Below are positions 7,074 through 14,170 of a stretch of DNA of 18,968 nucleotides, piece after piece. The notes below the pieces were generated by a model. That model worked only from the letters and a program-made list of their open reading frames with translations, made no database searches and had not been told where the DNA came from. The translations under genes were made by a program, and so were the position numbers. Positions within the stretch are counted from its first letter, which is position 1. Every line of letters starts with the position of its first letter. The stretch covers positions 1 to 18,968 of the forward strand of contig JAODMS010000002.1 of assembly GCA_025464925.1 (NCBI GenBank). Direction: 5' to 3'. The DNA comes from Arthrobacter sp. (lineage in GTDB: Bacteria > Actinomycetota > Actinomycetes > Actinomycetales > Micrococcaceae).

Positions 7074-8441
7074 ATGAACACAACAGCACGGACAGCGTCC
7101 GCAGTCCTCCTGAACGCCAGCGCACACTCGTCTACTGATTTGGACGAACGTGTCCGGGTCAGCACCGACCGGTCCGGCTATATCCCGCCCAGCCTCCCGG
7201 ACGGCGTTGTATACGCCACCAGCACGGAGGAAGTGGTTGCCACAATGAAACTCGCGGCAGCACACAACGTTCCGGTGGTTCCCCGCGGCGCCGGCACGGG
7301 TCTGGCGGCGGGCGCTTCGGCCCACGGCGGCGAAGTGGTCCTTGACCTGGCCCGGATGAACCGGATCCTCCACATCGACCCGGTGGAACAGTTGGCGGTG
7401 GTTGAACCAGGTGTACTCAACGCCGACGTGAACGCGGCAGCAGGGGCTCACGGCCTTTTCTACGCACCGGACCCGGCGAGTACGGCAATTTGTTCCATTG
7501 GTGGCAACATCGCCACGAACGCCGGCGGAATGTGGTGCGCAAAGTACGGCGTCACACGGGAATCTGTCCTGGCGCTTCGTGTGGTCCTGCCGGACGGCCG
7601 GATCCTGAAAACCGGGCGGCAAACCATTAAGGGCGTCACGGGATATGACATGAATGCCCTGATGATCGGTTCTGAAGGAACACTGGGTGTTGTGGTGGAG
7701 GCTACCCTCCGCCTGCGCCCTCGACCCATCCAGACTGCCACAGTGGCCGCCTATTTCCCTGATGTCGACGCCGCCGCCCTGGCTGCATCTGCCATCATCG
7801 CCGCCCGTCTGCAGCCCTCAGTGCTGGAACTCATGGACGGCCCCACGCTGGAGGCTGTGGACGCGGCGCACGGCACCAACCATCGCTCAAAGGGCGGGGC
7901 CTTCCTGCTGGCCCAGACTGACGGGTACGGCGCGTTCCTGGAGCAGGATGTTCTACTCAAGGCCATAGAGCCATTCGCCAGCTACGTCGAGAAGGCTGTT
8001 GATACTGCAGCCGCTGACGCCCTTGTCTCCACACGGCGCGAAGCGATCCCGTCGCTTGAGCGGCTCGGCCGTGTCTCAATCTGCGACATCGGCGTGCCAC
8101 GGAACCGTTTGGCTGACGTCTTCGCAGGACTGGAAGATATTTCCCGCAGGACCGGAGTACGAATCTTCAACATTGCCCACGCGGCCGACGGAAACCTTCA
8201 CCCCATGATTGTGGTCGGCAACGATGAGTCCATTACGGAAGGGCCGGCCAAGGCCGCCCTCGGCGAAATGTTCTACTTGGCAAAGCGCCTTGGCGGAACC
8301 CTCACAGGGGAGCACGGCGTCGGCCTACTCAAGCGCGACTGGCTAGAAGATGAGCTGGGCAGCGTGTCGCTGGAACTTCAGCGCTCGATCCGCAGAGTGT
8401 TCGATCCCCAGGGAATCCTGAACCCGGGCAAAGCCATCTAA
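7074..8441 (+). CDS. glcD: GlcD-type FAD-linked 2-hydroxy acid oxidase (glycolate oxidase or D-lactate dehydrogenase)
   Basis: This flavoprotein oxidises glycolate, D-lactate or a similar 2-hydroxy acid to the 2-oxo acid. I start it at ATG 7074 (MNTTARTASAVLLN), with AAAGAGG upstream; a longer frame from 6966 would run back into the permease end. The product is 455 residues, usual for GlcD. The PCMH-type FAD domain spans roughly residues 40-220. It shows VVPRGAGTGLAAGA, DLARMN, VEPGV, APDPAS and GGNIATNAGG, where the FAD diphosphate binds, then GYDMNALMIGSEGTLG. The C-terminal substrate and metal region has HAADGNLHP (His369 on) and GEHGVG (412-417). No GlcE or GlcF partner gene is adjacent, so it either works alone or uses partners coded elsewhere. 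It probably shares a transcript with the permease. Confidence 0.88.
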   Translation: MNTTARTASAVLLNASAHSSTDLDERVRVSTDRSGYIPPSLPDGVVYATSTEEVVATMKLAAAHNVPVVPRGAGTGLAAGASAHGGEVVLDLARMNRILHIDPVEQLAVVEPGVLNADVNAAAGAHGLFYAPDPASTAICSIGGNIATNAGGMWCAKYGVTRESVLALRVVLPDGRILKTGRQTIKGVTGYDMNALMIGSEGTLGVVVEATLRLRPRPIQTATVAAYFPDVDAAALAASAIIAARLQPSVLELMDGPTLEAVDAAHGTNHRSKGGAFLLAQTDGYGAFLEQDVLLKAIEPFASYVEKAVDTAAADALVSTRREAIPSLERLGRVSICDIGVPRNRLADVFAGLEDISRRTGVRIFNIAHAADGNLHPMIVVGNDESITEGPAKAALGEMFYLAKRLGGTLTGEHGVGLLKRDWLEDELGSVSLELQRSIRRVFDPQGILNPGKAI

Positions 8442-8476
8442 CCGACTACTCCGTCCCGCCACAGTCTGAGGTCGGG

Positions 8477-8516
8477 AAAGGGATACCGGAACCCTTACAG
8501 GTTCCGTTATCCCTTT
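8477..8516 (+). terminator. Strong terminator after the GlcD-type oxidase
   Basis: AAAGGGATA then CGGAACC (8477-8493) pairs with GGTTCCG then TATCCCTTT (8500-8516) around a 6-nt loop with a single mismatch. The hairpin starts 35 bp after the stop codon and is followed by CCTTTCCTC. It marks the end of the permease-oxidase operon. Confidence 0.85.
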
Positions 8517-8580
8517 CCTTTCCTCACCCCCTGGACCGGACTTCAGTTGATGCTGATTCCTTGCAGGGCAGGATTGGAGC

Positions 8581-9115
8581 ATGACCGACCTTGCGGCCGC
8601 CTCACCGGACTTACGATGCACTCCTGCAAAATATTTGAGGAGGGCTTGCACTCCGGACGATTCAAACCGGGGACCAACTTCCCGACGAGCGCAGACTGGC
8701 GGATACACGGCATATCCCGGGCACCCGACCGAAAGGCAACGCGCCTCCTGGATGTTGCGGGTGTCATCCTCAGCCAGAGCGGGACCGACCCCAAATCCGG
8801 TGCCATCATCGTCTCTGAACCTTCAGCAGGGCTCTCCTCCACACTTTGCGTCCACATCACCAGCAGCCTGCTTGCCCGTAAACGTCATCGTCGAAACGCG
8901 GATCTCCTCAAAACATGAGCTGCTCAGGCAGCAGTCCACCATGACAACCCGCAGGGGATCGGGCGAGCGAGAGAGCTTCTTATGGCCAGGAAGGCCCCGG
9001 ACATCGACTACGAAACATCGATAAATTGGACGCACAATCCCATTTGGCTCTCAGCGCGTTAGCTGGCAATACAGTCATGGATTCCCTTAGCGGCTCAATC
9101 CGCGCCCGTACAGAG
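8581..9115 (+). pseudogene. Frameshifted copy of a FadR-type GntR regulator
   Basis: This + strand stretch translates, with frame changes, into a relative of the intact regulator at 9731-10465. Pieces in order are YDALLQNI (intact copy HDALLKDI), then after a shift EEGLHSGRFKPG. Another frame gives GDQLPDERRLADT (intact GDRLPGERTLAEN), then GISRA. SGAIIVSEPSAGLSS matches SGAIVVSDPSAGLSS, IVETRI matches IVETRI, and DAQSHLALSALAGN matches DARFHVALSSLAGN. At least three frame changes are needed, and the helix-turn-helix is broken. The frame opens with ATG at 8581 just after the permease-oxidase terminator, so the gene was probably the local regulator of that operon before it decayed. The C-terminal helix is missing here; a matching piece lies inverted at 9311-9400. 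The 195 bp between the two hold nothing recognisable. Confidence 0.8.
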
Positions 9116-9310
9116 GAATATTTCGGCAAGTCCGACCTAAGCCTAATCGCTGACAAGACAGGACTGCAGGGCGTCCTGCCCCTATTCGCCGCCCACGGCA
9201 GGCGAGCGGGGAAGAAGCCCCACTCGAACTCAGGCATCTGTCGCCCGGGAGCAGGGCGAAGAGCGCCTCCAAAGGCCGGCTATTTCAACGAGGTCTCCCA
9301 AAAATGCCGG

Positions 9311-9400
9311 ACGATCCTGCACCTGCTCGTGGAACCATGCGATATGTTCCCTGAGAAGGCGTGCATCGCGTTCACCGTCTCGTGCCAAAAAGAGTAGCGC
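9311..9400 (-). pseudogene. Inverted C-terminal fragment of a FadR-type GntR regulator
   Basis: On the minus strand this codes RDGERDARLLREHIAWFHEQ, closely matching the C-terminal SRDGELAARLLQEHIEWFHKK of the intact regulator at 9731. No N-terminal domain or start precedes it in frame. It supplies exactly the region absent from the + strand pseudogene at 8581-9115, so it may be the inverted tail of that gene or the relic of a third copy. Confidence 0.65.
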
Positions 9401-9467
9401 GCATTCATTTTCGTAAGTGTGAGGGCCGAACCCTACGCCTTCCAGTCTTCCGCTGAAGATGAGCTCC

Positions 9468-9689
9468 CTTGTAGCGGGCCTCGTCGAAGAGGCGCCGGCC
9501 GATCTGGTGGCGTACGGGCGCTTCCCTGGCCAGGGAGCGCGCCAGGCGCAAGGCCTCTTCCTGTAATCTCGCAGCTTCATGCCATTGATACTCTCGCTGG
9601 TAGGCCTGGGCGAGGACGAGCAGTGGGCGGAACCGGTCCACGGAGTCTGCCAACAGAACCTGGCCTTCTTCGATTGCTTCCCGGGTCCG
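9468..9689 (-). pseudogene. TPR-like gene remnant
   Basis: On the minus strand a run of about 74 residues looks like TPR helices: REAIEEGQVLLADS, RPLLVLAQAYQREYQWHEAA and LQEEALRLARSLARE, then VRHQIGRRLFDEARYK. Beyond this the frame turns into basic, non-protein-like sequence. No convincing start is seen. The stretch sits between the stop of the intact gntR and the GntR fragment. Tetratricopeptide repeats mediate protein contacts, but nothing functional can be claimed for a fragment like this. The family call is from helix pattern and may be wrong. Confidence 0.5.
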
Positions 9690-9730
9690 GCCCAGGCACC
9701 CGCAGCTGCTTTGGTCGATCCCGCCGGGCC

Positions 9731-10465
9731 CTAGGTGGCGGTCACTTCCTGCGCCTTTTTGTGGAACCACTCGATGTGCTCTTGCAGGAGTCGGGCGGCG
9801 AGTTCTCCGTCGCGTGACTGGACGGCGTCGAAGATGCCGTGGTGCTGGGTTCGAAGGGTGGAGATTACGTCGGGCCAGGCGTCCATGGCGTCCATTGCGC
9901 CTTTGACGTAGCCGACGATGGCGCCGCTGAGGGATTCCATCATGGTGGCAACTACAGCGTTTCCGGCGAGGGAGCTCAAGGCGACATGGAACCTGGCGTC
10001 CAGTTCATGGAACGTTTCACGATTAATGCCCGTATTGTCCATGGCGTGCAGCAGTTGGGCTGCCTGTTCCAGATCTTCATCTCCCCCCGTCCGGTTCGCT
10101 CCGGCCCGGGCGGTCCAGGTTTCGAGCAGGATGCGGGTCTCGACGATGTCTTTGACTGGCAGCCGGCTGCTGGCGACGTGCAGCCGCAGGGCGGATGACA
10201 GGCCCGCGGAGGGGTCGGAGACGACGATTGCGCCGGAGGTGGGCCCGGACCCGACGGAGCTGCGCAGTATTCCCATGGCGTCAAGTACCCGGATGGCCTC
10301 CCGCACGGAGGCCCGGGAAATTCCGTAGTTTTCGGCGAGTGTGCGTTCGCCCGGCAGGCGGTCGCCGACTTTGATTTTGCCCGAGCGCAGGTCCGCCTCG
10401 ATGTCCTTCAGGAGCGCGTCATGGGTGCGACGGCGGGGTGTTTCTCCTGCTTCGGCGGTGATCAC
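9731..10465 (-). CDS. FadR-subfamily GntR transcription regulator, probable lactate-locus repressor
   Basis: This 244-residue protein starts at GTG 10465 (VITAEAGETPRRR), with AAGGAA 7 nt upstream. An ATG at 10516 is in frame but lies inside a hairpin and lacks a ribosome site. The N-terminal winged helix-turn-helix lies at about residues 15-80 (RLPGERTLAENYGISRASVREAIRVLDAMGIL). The C-terminal FCD domain has the metal-site pattern Asp156 and His160 (ELDARFH), His at 208/209 and His230 (LLQEHIEWF). Regulators of this kind (LldR, LutR, PdhR) bind TNGTNNNACNA-like palindromes and release DNA when lactate or a related acid binds. The gene is co-directional with the permease upstream and about 73 bp behind it. 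Three TGGTCNGACCA-like sites in the divergent promoter region are the likely targets. Confidence 0.88.
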   Translation of the reverse strand: MITAEAGETPRRRTHDALLKDIEADLRSGKIKVGDRLPGERTLAENYGISRASVREAIRVLDAMGILRSSVGSGPTSGAIVVSDPSAGLSSALRLHVASSRLPVKDIVETRILLETWTARAGANRTGGDEDLEQAAQLLHAMDNTGINRETFHELDARFHVALSSLAGNAVVATMMESLSGAIVGYVKGAMDAMDAWPDVISTLRTQHHGIFDAVQSRDGELAARLLQEHIEWFHKKAQEVTAT

Positions 10466-10485
10466 GGGCGGTTCCTTAAGGGCGG

Positions 10486-10519
10486 GCAGTGTACGGGCCA
10501 GGGGCGGCCCGTACACTGC
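10486..10519 (-). promoter_or_regulatory. Perfect 14-bp intercistronic hairpin between permease and gntR
   Basis: GCAGTGTACGGGCC (10486-10499) and GGCCCGTACACTGC (10506-10519) pair without mismatch over a 6-nt loop. The hairpin lies between the permease stop (10539) and the gntR GTG (10465). No U-run follows on the minus strand, so it may protect or partly end the permease transcript, separating permease and regulator levels, rather than act as a full terminator. It could also be a DNA operator. Confidence 0.7.
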
Positions 10520-10538
10520 GTATTGAGTAGGCGGGACG

Positions 10539-12278
10539 CTAGGGCAGCATCCAGCCGAGGATGGGAGTTGACTGGAGATAGGAGAGGGTGCAGAGCACCA
10601 GCAGCAGCGCCACGCTCCAGCCGACTACTTTACGCAGGATCACTGACTCCTTGCCTTCAAGGTTGACCGCGGACGCCGCGATTGCCAGGTTCTGAGGGCT
10701 GATCAGCTTGCCCACGACACCACCGGAGGTGTTTCCGGCCACGAGAAGGTTCGGGTCGATTCCTGCTTTCAGGCCGGCGGTCTGCTGCAGCTTGGCGAAG
10801 AGTGCGTTCGCGGAGGTGTCGGAGCCGGTAACGGCCGTGCCGATCCAGCCGAGGACGGGGGAGAGGAACGCGAAGAAGGTCCCGGTACCGGCCAGCCAGG
10901 TGCCGATGGAGATCGTCTGCCCGGAGAAGTTCATGACGTAGGCCAGTGCCAGGACGGTGATGATGGTCAGGCCTGCCCAGCGCATCCGGTAGATGGTGTG
11001 CCAAATTTCCTTCACGGCGTTGCCGACGGTGATGTTGTAGCGGCTGTTTTCGTTGTACTTGGAATACACGGCGGCGACGATCAGACCGGTGAGCAGCAGT
11101 AGGGTGCCGGGGGTAGAGAGCCATTGGAAGGAGTAGATGGTGGAGGAGACCGGCTTGCCTGCGGCGTCAACGAGCGCCTCGTGCAGGATTGGCCAGGGTA
11201 TCTTGATGTCGGTCGAGGCCAGGAACGCGGGGACGTTCACGCCCAGTTTCCACAGCTTCGCGATGCCGAAGACGACGATGACCAGGAAGTAGGGGAACAG
11301 GGCGAGCCATGTCCGCATCGGGGTCAGGCGGTCCGCTGCGGTGTCGGCGGTACTGGTGAGAGTGGTGGCCCGGTGTGAGCCGCCGCCTGTGATGGCGGCT
11401 TCCTTTTCAACGGCTGCGGCGGCCACGCCGAGGCGTTCGCGTGCTTCGGTGCTGCCCTTCGGGGTCCAGACGCGGAAGAACAGTACGGCGGCGCCGAGGC
11501 CGGCGAGGGAGGCGACGATGTCGGTGAGTTCGTAGGAGAAGTAGTTCGAGCACAGGAACTGCGCGATGGCGAAGGCAAAGCCGACCACGAGGGCGGCCGG
11601 CCAGCAGTCTTTCAGGCCCTTGCGGCCGTCAAGGATGAACAGCAGGATCAGCGGCACAATGGTGGCCAGCAGCGGCGCCTGGCGCCCGACGATGGAGGCG
11701 ATGTCTGTTGCCTGCAGTCCGGTGAGGCCGGCGGCGGTGGTGATGGGGATGGCCATGGCGCCGAAAGCTACCGGGGCGGTGTTGGCTACCAGTACGGCTG
11801 CAGCGGCGCGCAGCGGTGGCAGCCCGAGGGCGAGCAGCATAGTGGCGGTGATCGCGACAGGTGCGCCGAATCCTGCGAGGGCTTCGAGCAGGCCGCCGAA
11901 GCAGAAGGCGATCAGGACCGCCTGGAGGCGTACGTCGCCTTTACCGATCACGTCGAAGACGCGGCGGAGGTCCTCGAAGCGTCCGCTCAGGACGGTGACC
12001 TGGTAGAGCCAGACTGCCATGATAACGATCCACAGCACGGGGAAGGCGCCGAAGACGCCGCCCTGGGTCGCAGAAAGCAGTGCAAGGCCAGCGGGCATCT
12101 GGAAGGCCACGATGCCAACGACGAGCGCCATCAGCAAGGCGAATGCACCGGCGACGTGGGCTCTGGTCTTGACGACGGCGAGCAGGATGAAGAAGGTCAG
12201 CAGCGGCAGCAGGGCGACGAGGGCCGACCACATGACGCTGTTGAGCACCGGGTCGGTGCTGGATGTGAACTGGTCCAC
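10539..12278 (-). CDS. lldP: LctP-family L-lactate permease (copy 2)
   Basis: This membrane symporter takes up lactate or glycolate with protons. It has 579 residues from GTG 12278 (VDQFTSSTDPVLNS), with GGAGG 6 nt upstream. The frame could extend to 12413, but that would run through the divergent promoter and operator sites. Family landmarks are GGLLEALAGFGAPVAIT, LVANTAPVAFGAMAIPI, VMNFSGQTISIG, GSDTSANALFAKLQQ and the C-terminal end at STPILGWMLP. A hydrophilic loop around residues 280-330 resembles that of copy 1 in position but not in sequence. The gene is followed by gntR and faces lutA, the usual order in actinobacterial lactate loci, so L-lactate is the most likely substrate. The two copies in this window share motifs but differ enough to be old paralogs rather than a recent duplication. 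Confidence 0.92.
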   Translation of the reverse strand: MDQFTSSTDPVLNSVMWSALVALLPLLTFFILLAVVKTRAHVAGAFALLMALVVGIVAFQMPAGLALLSATQGGVFGAFPVLWIVIMAVWLYQVTVLSGRFEDLRRVFDVIGKGDVRLQAVLIAFCFGGLLEALAGFGAPVAITATMLLALGLPPLRAAAAVLVANTAPVAFGAMAIPITTAAGLTGLQATDIASIVGRQAPLLATIVPLILLFILDGRKGLKDCWPAALVVGFAFAIAQFLCSNYFSYELTDIVASLAGLGAAVLFFRVWTPKGSTEARERLGVAAAAVEKEAAITGGGSHRATTLTSTADTAADRLTPMRTWLALFPYFLVIVVFGIAKLWKLGVNVPAFLASTDIKIPWPILHEALVDAAGKPVSSTIYSFQWLSTPGTLLLLTGLIVAAVYSKYNENSRYNITVGNAVKEIWHTIYRMRWAGLTIITVLALAYVMNFSGQTISIGTWLAGTGTFFAFLSPVLGWIGTAVTGSDTSANALFAKLQQTAGLKAGIDPNLLVAGNTSGGVVGKLISPQNLAIAASAVNLEGKESVILRKVVGWSVALLLVLCTLSYLQSTPILGWMLP

Positions 12279-12312
12279 GGGGTTCCTCCACATTGAGGGG
12301 TGACAGGGAGCA

Positions 12313-12435
12313 TGGTCAGACCTCTGTGGTCGGACCATTAGAGCATAGCGCATATTCGAGAAAATTGTGAGCTCCTTCACTTCCCGGCATCGGTTGCCTG
12401 TGGCGGGGGTCACGTGATCTACTATGGTCAGACCA
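12313..12435. promoter_or_regulatory. Divergent lldP/lutA promoter region with three GntR operator sites
   Basis: TGGTCGGACCA (12327-12337) and TGGTCAGACCA (12425-12435) are perfect or near-perfect palindromes. TGGTCAGACCT (12313-12323) is a third, one-base-off site. The first two sit just downstream of a minus-strand -10 candidate (TATGCT, 12347-12342), with a weak -35 (CTCACA) 18 bp upstream. The third follows the weak + strand promoter region of lutA. The shape matches targets of FadR-type lactate regulators such as PdhR and LldR, and the regulator is coded at 9731. Repression of both directions in the absence of lactate is the expected logic. Confidence 0.72.
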
Positions 12436-12461
12436 CAAACCCTTTAGCCCGAAAGGCTGCC

Positions 12462-13097
12462 ATGCGAATCGCTTTGTTCGCTACGTGCATCGTGGATGCG
12501 ATGTACCCCGCCACGGCGCGGGCCACCGTAAAAATCCTGGAACGGCTGGGACACGAAGTTGTGTTCCCGTCCGGTCAGGCCTGCTGCGGGCAGATGCACG
12601 TCAACAGCGGCTACCTCAAAGAAGCCGTCCCCGTCATCGCCAACCACGTCGCCGCGTTCGACACCGAGGACTACGACGTCGCCGTCGCACCGTCCGGTTC
12701 CTGCGTCGCCTCCGTGAAGCACCAACACCCCATGGTCGCCCGCTCCTGCGGCGACACGGTACTGGAAGCCCGTGCCACCGCCGTCGGTGCCAAGACGTAC
12801 GAACTCTCCGAACTGCTGGTGGACGTTCTCGGCGTCACCGACGCCGGCGCCCAGCTCGGCTCCTACTTCCCGCACCGCGTCACTTACCACCCGAGCTGCC
12901 ACGGCATGCGCCTGCTCCGGCTCGGGGACCGGCCCGCCCGGCTGCTGCGCAGCGGGCAGTCCGAGGCGTTAACAGTGGGATACGGCCAGCGGCAGATGGG
13001 AGACATCTGCCTCAAGTTGCGACATCAAACCAGGGGTCTACGGGGACATGGCCTGCGGGCCGTCCGTCCGGATGAAGGAGGCGCCCGTACACCTTAA
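12462..13097 (+). pseudogene. lutA: lutA truncated at its 3' end
   Basis: LutA, with LutB and LutC, forms an iron-sulfur L-lactate oxidation complex. The frame starts at ATG 12462 (MRIALFATCIVDAM), with GAAAGG 5 nt upstream. Residues 1-164 read as normal LutA: Cys9, the first CCG motif (ACCGQMH, Cys41-Cys42), SGSCV around 79-83 and HPSCHG with Cys146. After LLRS (ending at 12953) the sequence turns into unrelated residues that run antisense into the 3' end of the Lrp-type gene, ending at 13097. A full LutA is about 240-250 residues and has a second CCG motif that binds the cluster; this is missing. lutB and lutC are absent downstream. The gene is almost surely non-functional, although the operator and start look intact. 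Confidence 0.85.
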
Positions 13098-14025
13098 TTT
13101 GGTTGAGGATGTACCGCCGGTCGGTGACTTCGATGGCACTGTCCGCTGCGTGAATGCGCTGAAGCACGTTGTGGAGGTGTTCCAGGGATCGGACGCTGAC
13201 GATCAGTATCATGTTGGCGGCACTCGTTACTTCTGCGCAGAAGCGGGTTTCCTTCCAAGCCCCTGCCAGTGAACCGAACCGTCGGATATTGCTGTCCGGA
13301 ACTGTGAGCTTCAGGAACGCCGCCGTCGGATAGCCAAAGAGCGGACGGGCAATATCGCATCGGAAGCCGATCTCTCCCGCCCTGACAAGCCGGCCGACCC
13401 GACGCTTCACCGCGTAGGCGGAAGTACCTAATGTATCTGCGAGGGCAACGTATGACGCCCGGGCGTCAGCGGCCAGCTCAAGAAAGAGTGGTCGGTCCTG
13501 GACTGACAGTAACGACTCCCGGGATGCGCCCGAATCCGGTTTAGGACGCACTTGTTCAGTCTGTTGCCGGGACATGATCCCTTCGCGCCAAGTAACGCCG
13601 CCCAAGATGCTCCCAAAGACGTGAACACGTGAGCGAAGTATCCGTCGATCCTCTGGAATGGTCCGGTCAAGGGCAGCGGGCAAGCGAGAAAGATCAGTTG
13701 TCAGCATGAGGGCGTAAATTCCGAAGTCGCCGCTCGTGAGGGCTACCGTTATGACGTTGGGTTTCTGCGCCAGAAGCTGCGCAATCTCGAGTGCCGATCC
13801 ATGGGCGCAGTCGAGTTCCAGGACAGCACCTTGGGAAGCCCCTGCCGCGACAGAAATGCTGGACCACGCTAGTCCTTCCCCCGTCAACCGGTCCCAGCGG
13901 CGGGCGAGCGTCATAGGGGCAACGTCGAGTGCGCCAGCGAGGTCCTGCCACGGTGCGCGAGCATTGAGCTGGAGAACGTCCACCAACTCCAGGTCCAATT
14001 CATCGGGGCGCCTCGACTTAGACAT
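13012..14025 (-). CDS. Double-domain Lrp/AsnC-family regulator
   Basis: This protein has 337 residues from ATG 14025 (MSKSRRPDELDLELVDVLQ). An ATG 18 bp earlier is also possible; neither has a clear ribosome site. It contains two Lrp-like units in tandem. The first helix-turn-helix lies about residues 10-55 (LNARAPWQDLAGALDVAPMTLARRW), followed by a first ligand domain to about 130. A second helix-turn-helix lies about 172-222 (RASYVALADTLGTSAYAVKRRVGRL), then a second ligand domain (FLKLTVPD, TSAANMILIVSVRS) to about 300. Ordinary Lrp proteins have about 150-160 residues and one unit; fused pairs are common in actinobacteria. The gene faces a transporter operon and probably controls it in response to the transported compound or an amino acid product. 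Its 3' end overlaps the broken lutA frame. Confidence 0.85.
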   Translation of the reverse strand: MSKSRRPDELDLELVDVLQLNARAPWQDLAGALDVAPMTLARRWDRLTGEGLAWSSISVAAGASQGAVLELDCAHGSALEIAQLLAQKPNVITVALTSGDFGIYALMLTTDLSRLPAALDRTIPEDRRILRSRVHVFGSILGGVTWREGIMSRQQTEQVRPKPDSGASRESLLSVQDRPLFLELAADARASYVALADTLGTSAYAVKRRVGRLVRAGEIGFRCDIARPLFGYPTAAFLKLTVPDSNIRRFGSLAGAWKETRFCAEVTSAANMILIVSVRSLEHLHNVLQRIHAADSAIEVTDRRYILNQIKVYGRLLHPDGRPAGHVPVDPWFDVAT

Positions 14026-14047
14026 GGACCAAAGATAGCCCATTCAT

Positions 14048-14057
14048 ATTTCGAAAT
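14048..14057. promoter_or_regulatory. Palindrome in the Lrp-MFS divergent region
   Basis: ATTTCGAAAT is a perfect 10-bp palindrome 22 bp before the Lrp-type start at 14025, in the 145-bp region shared with the MFS gene. Lrp proteins prefer AT-rich sites, so it may be an autoregulatory site. I could not find convincing promoter boxes in either direction. Confidence 0.3.
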
Positions 14058-14170
14058 CAGGCAGATGGGCTCCTAAGACCTTCAGAATAATGCATCTTGG
14101 GCAGATCTCGTTTTGCTCCTCCTAGACTCATCGCTAGCAACCCCGCTGCATCAACGAACTAGGAGCATCG

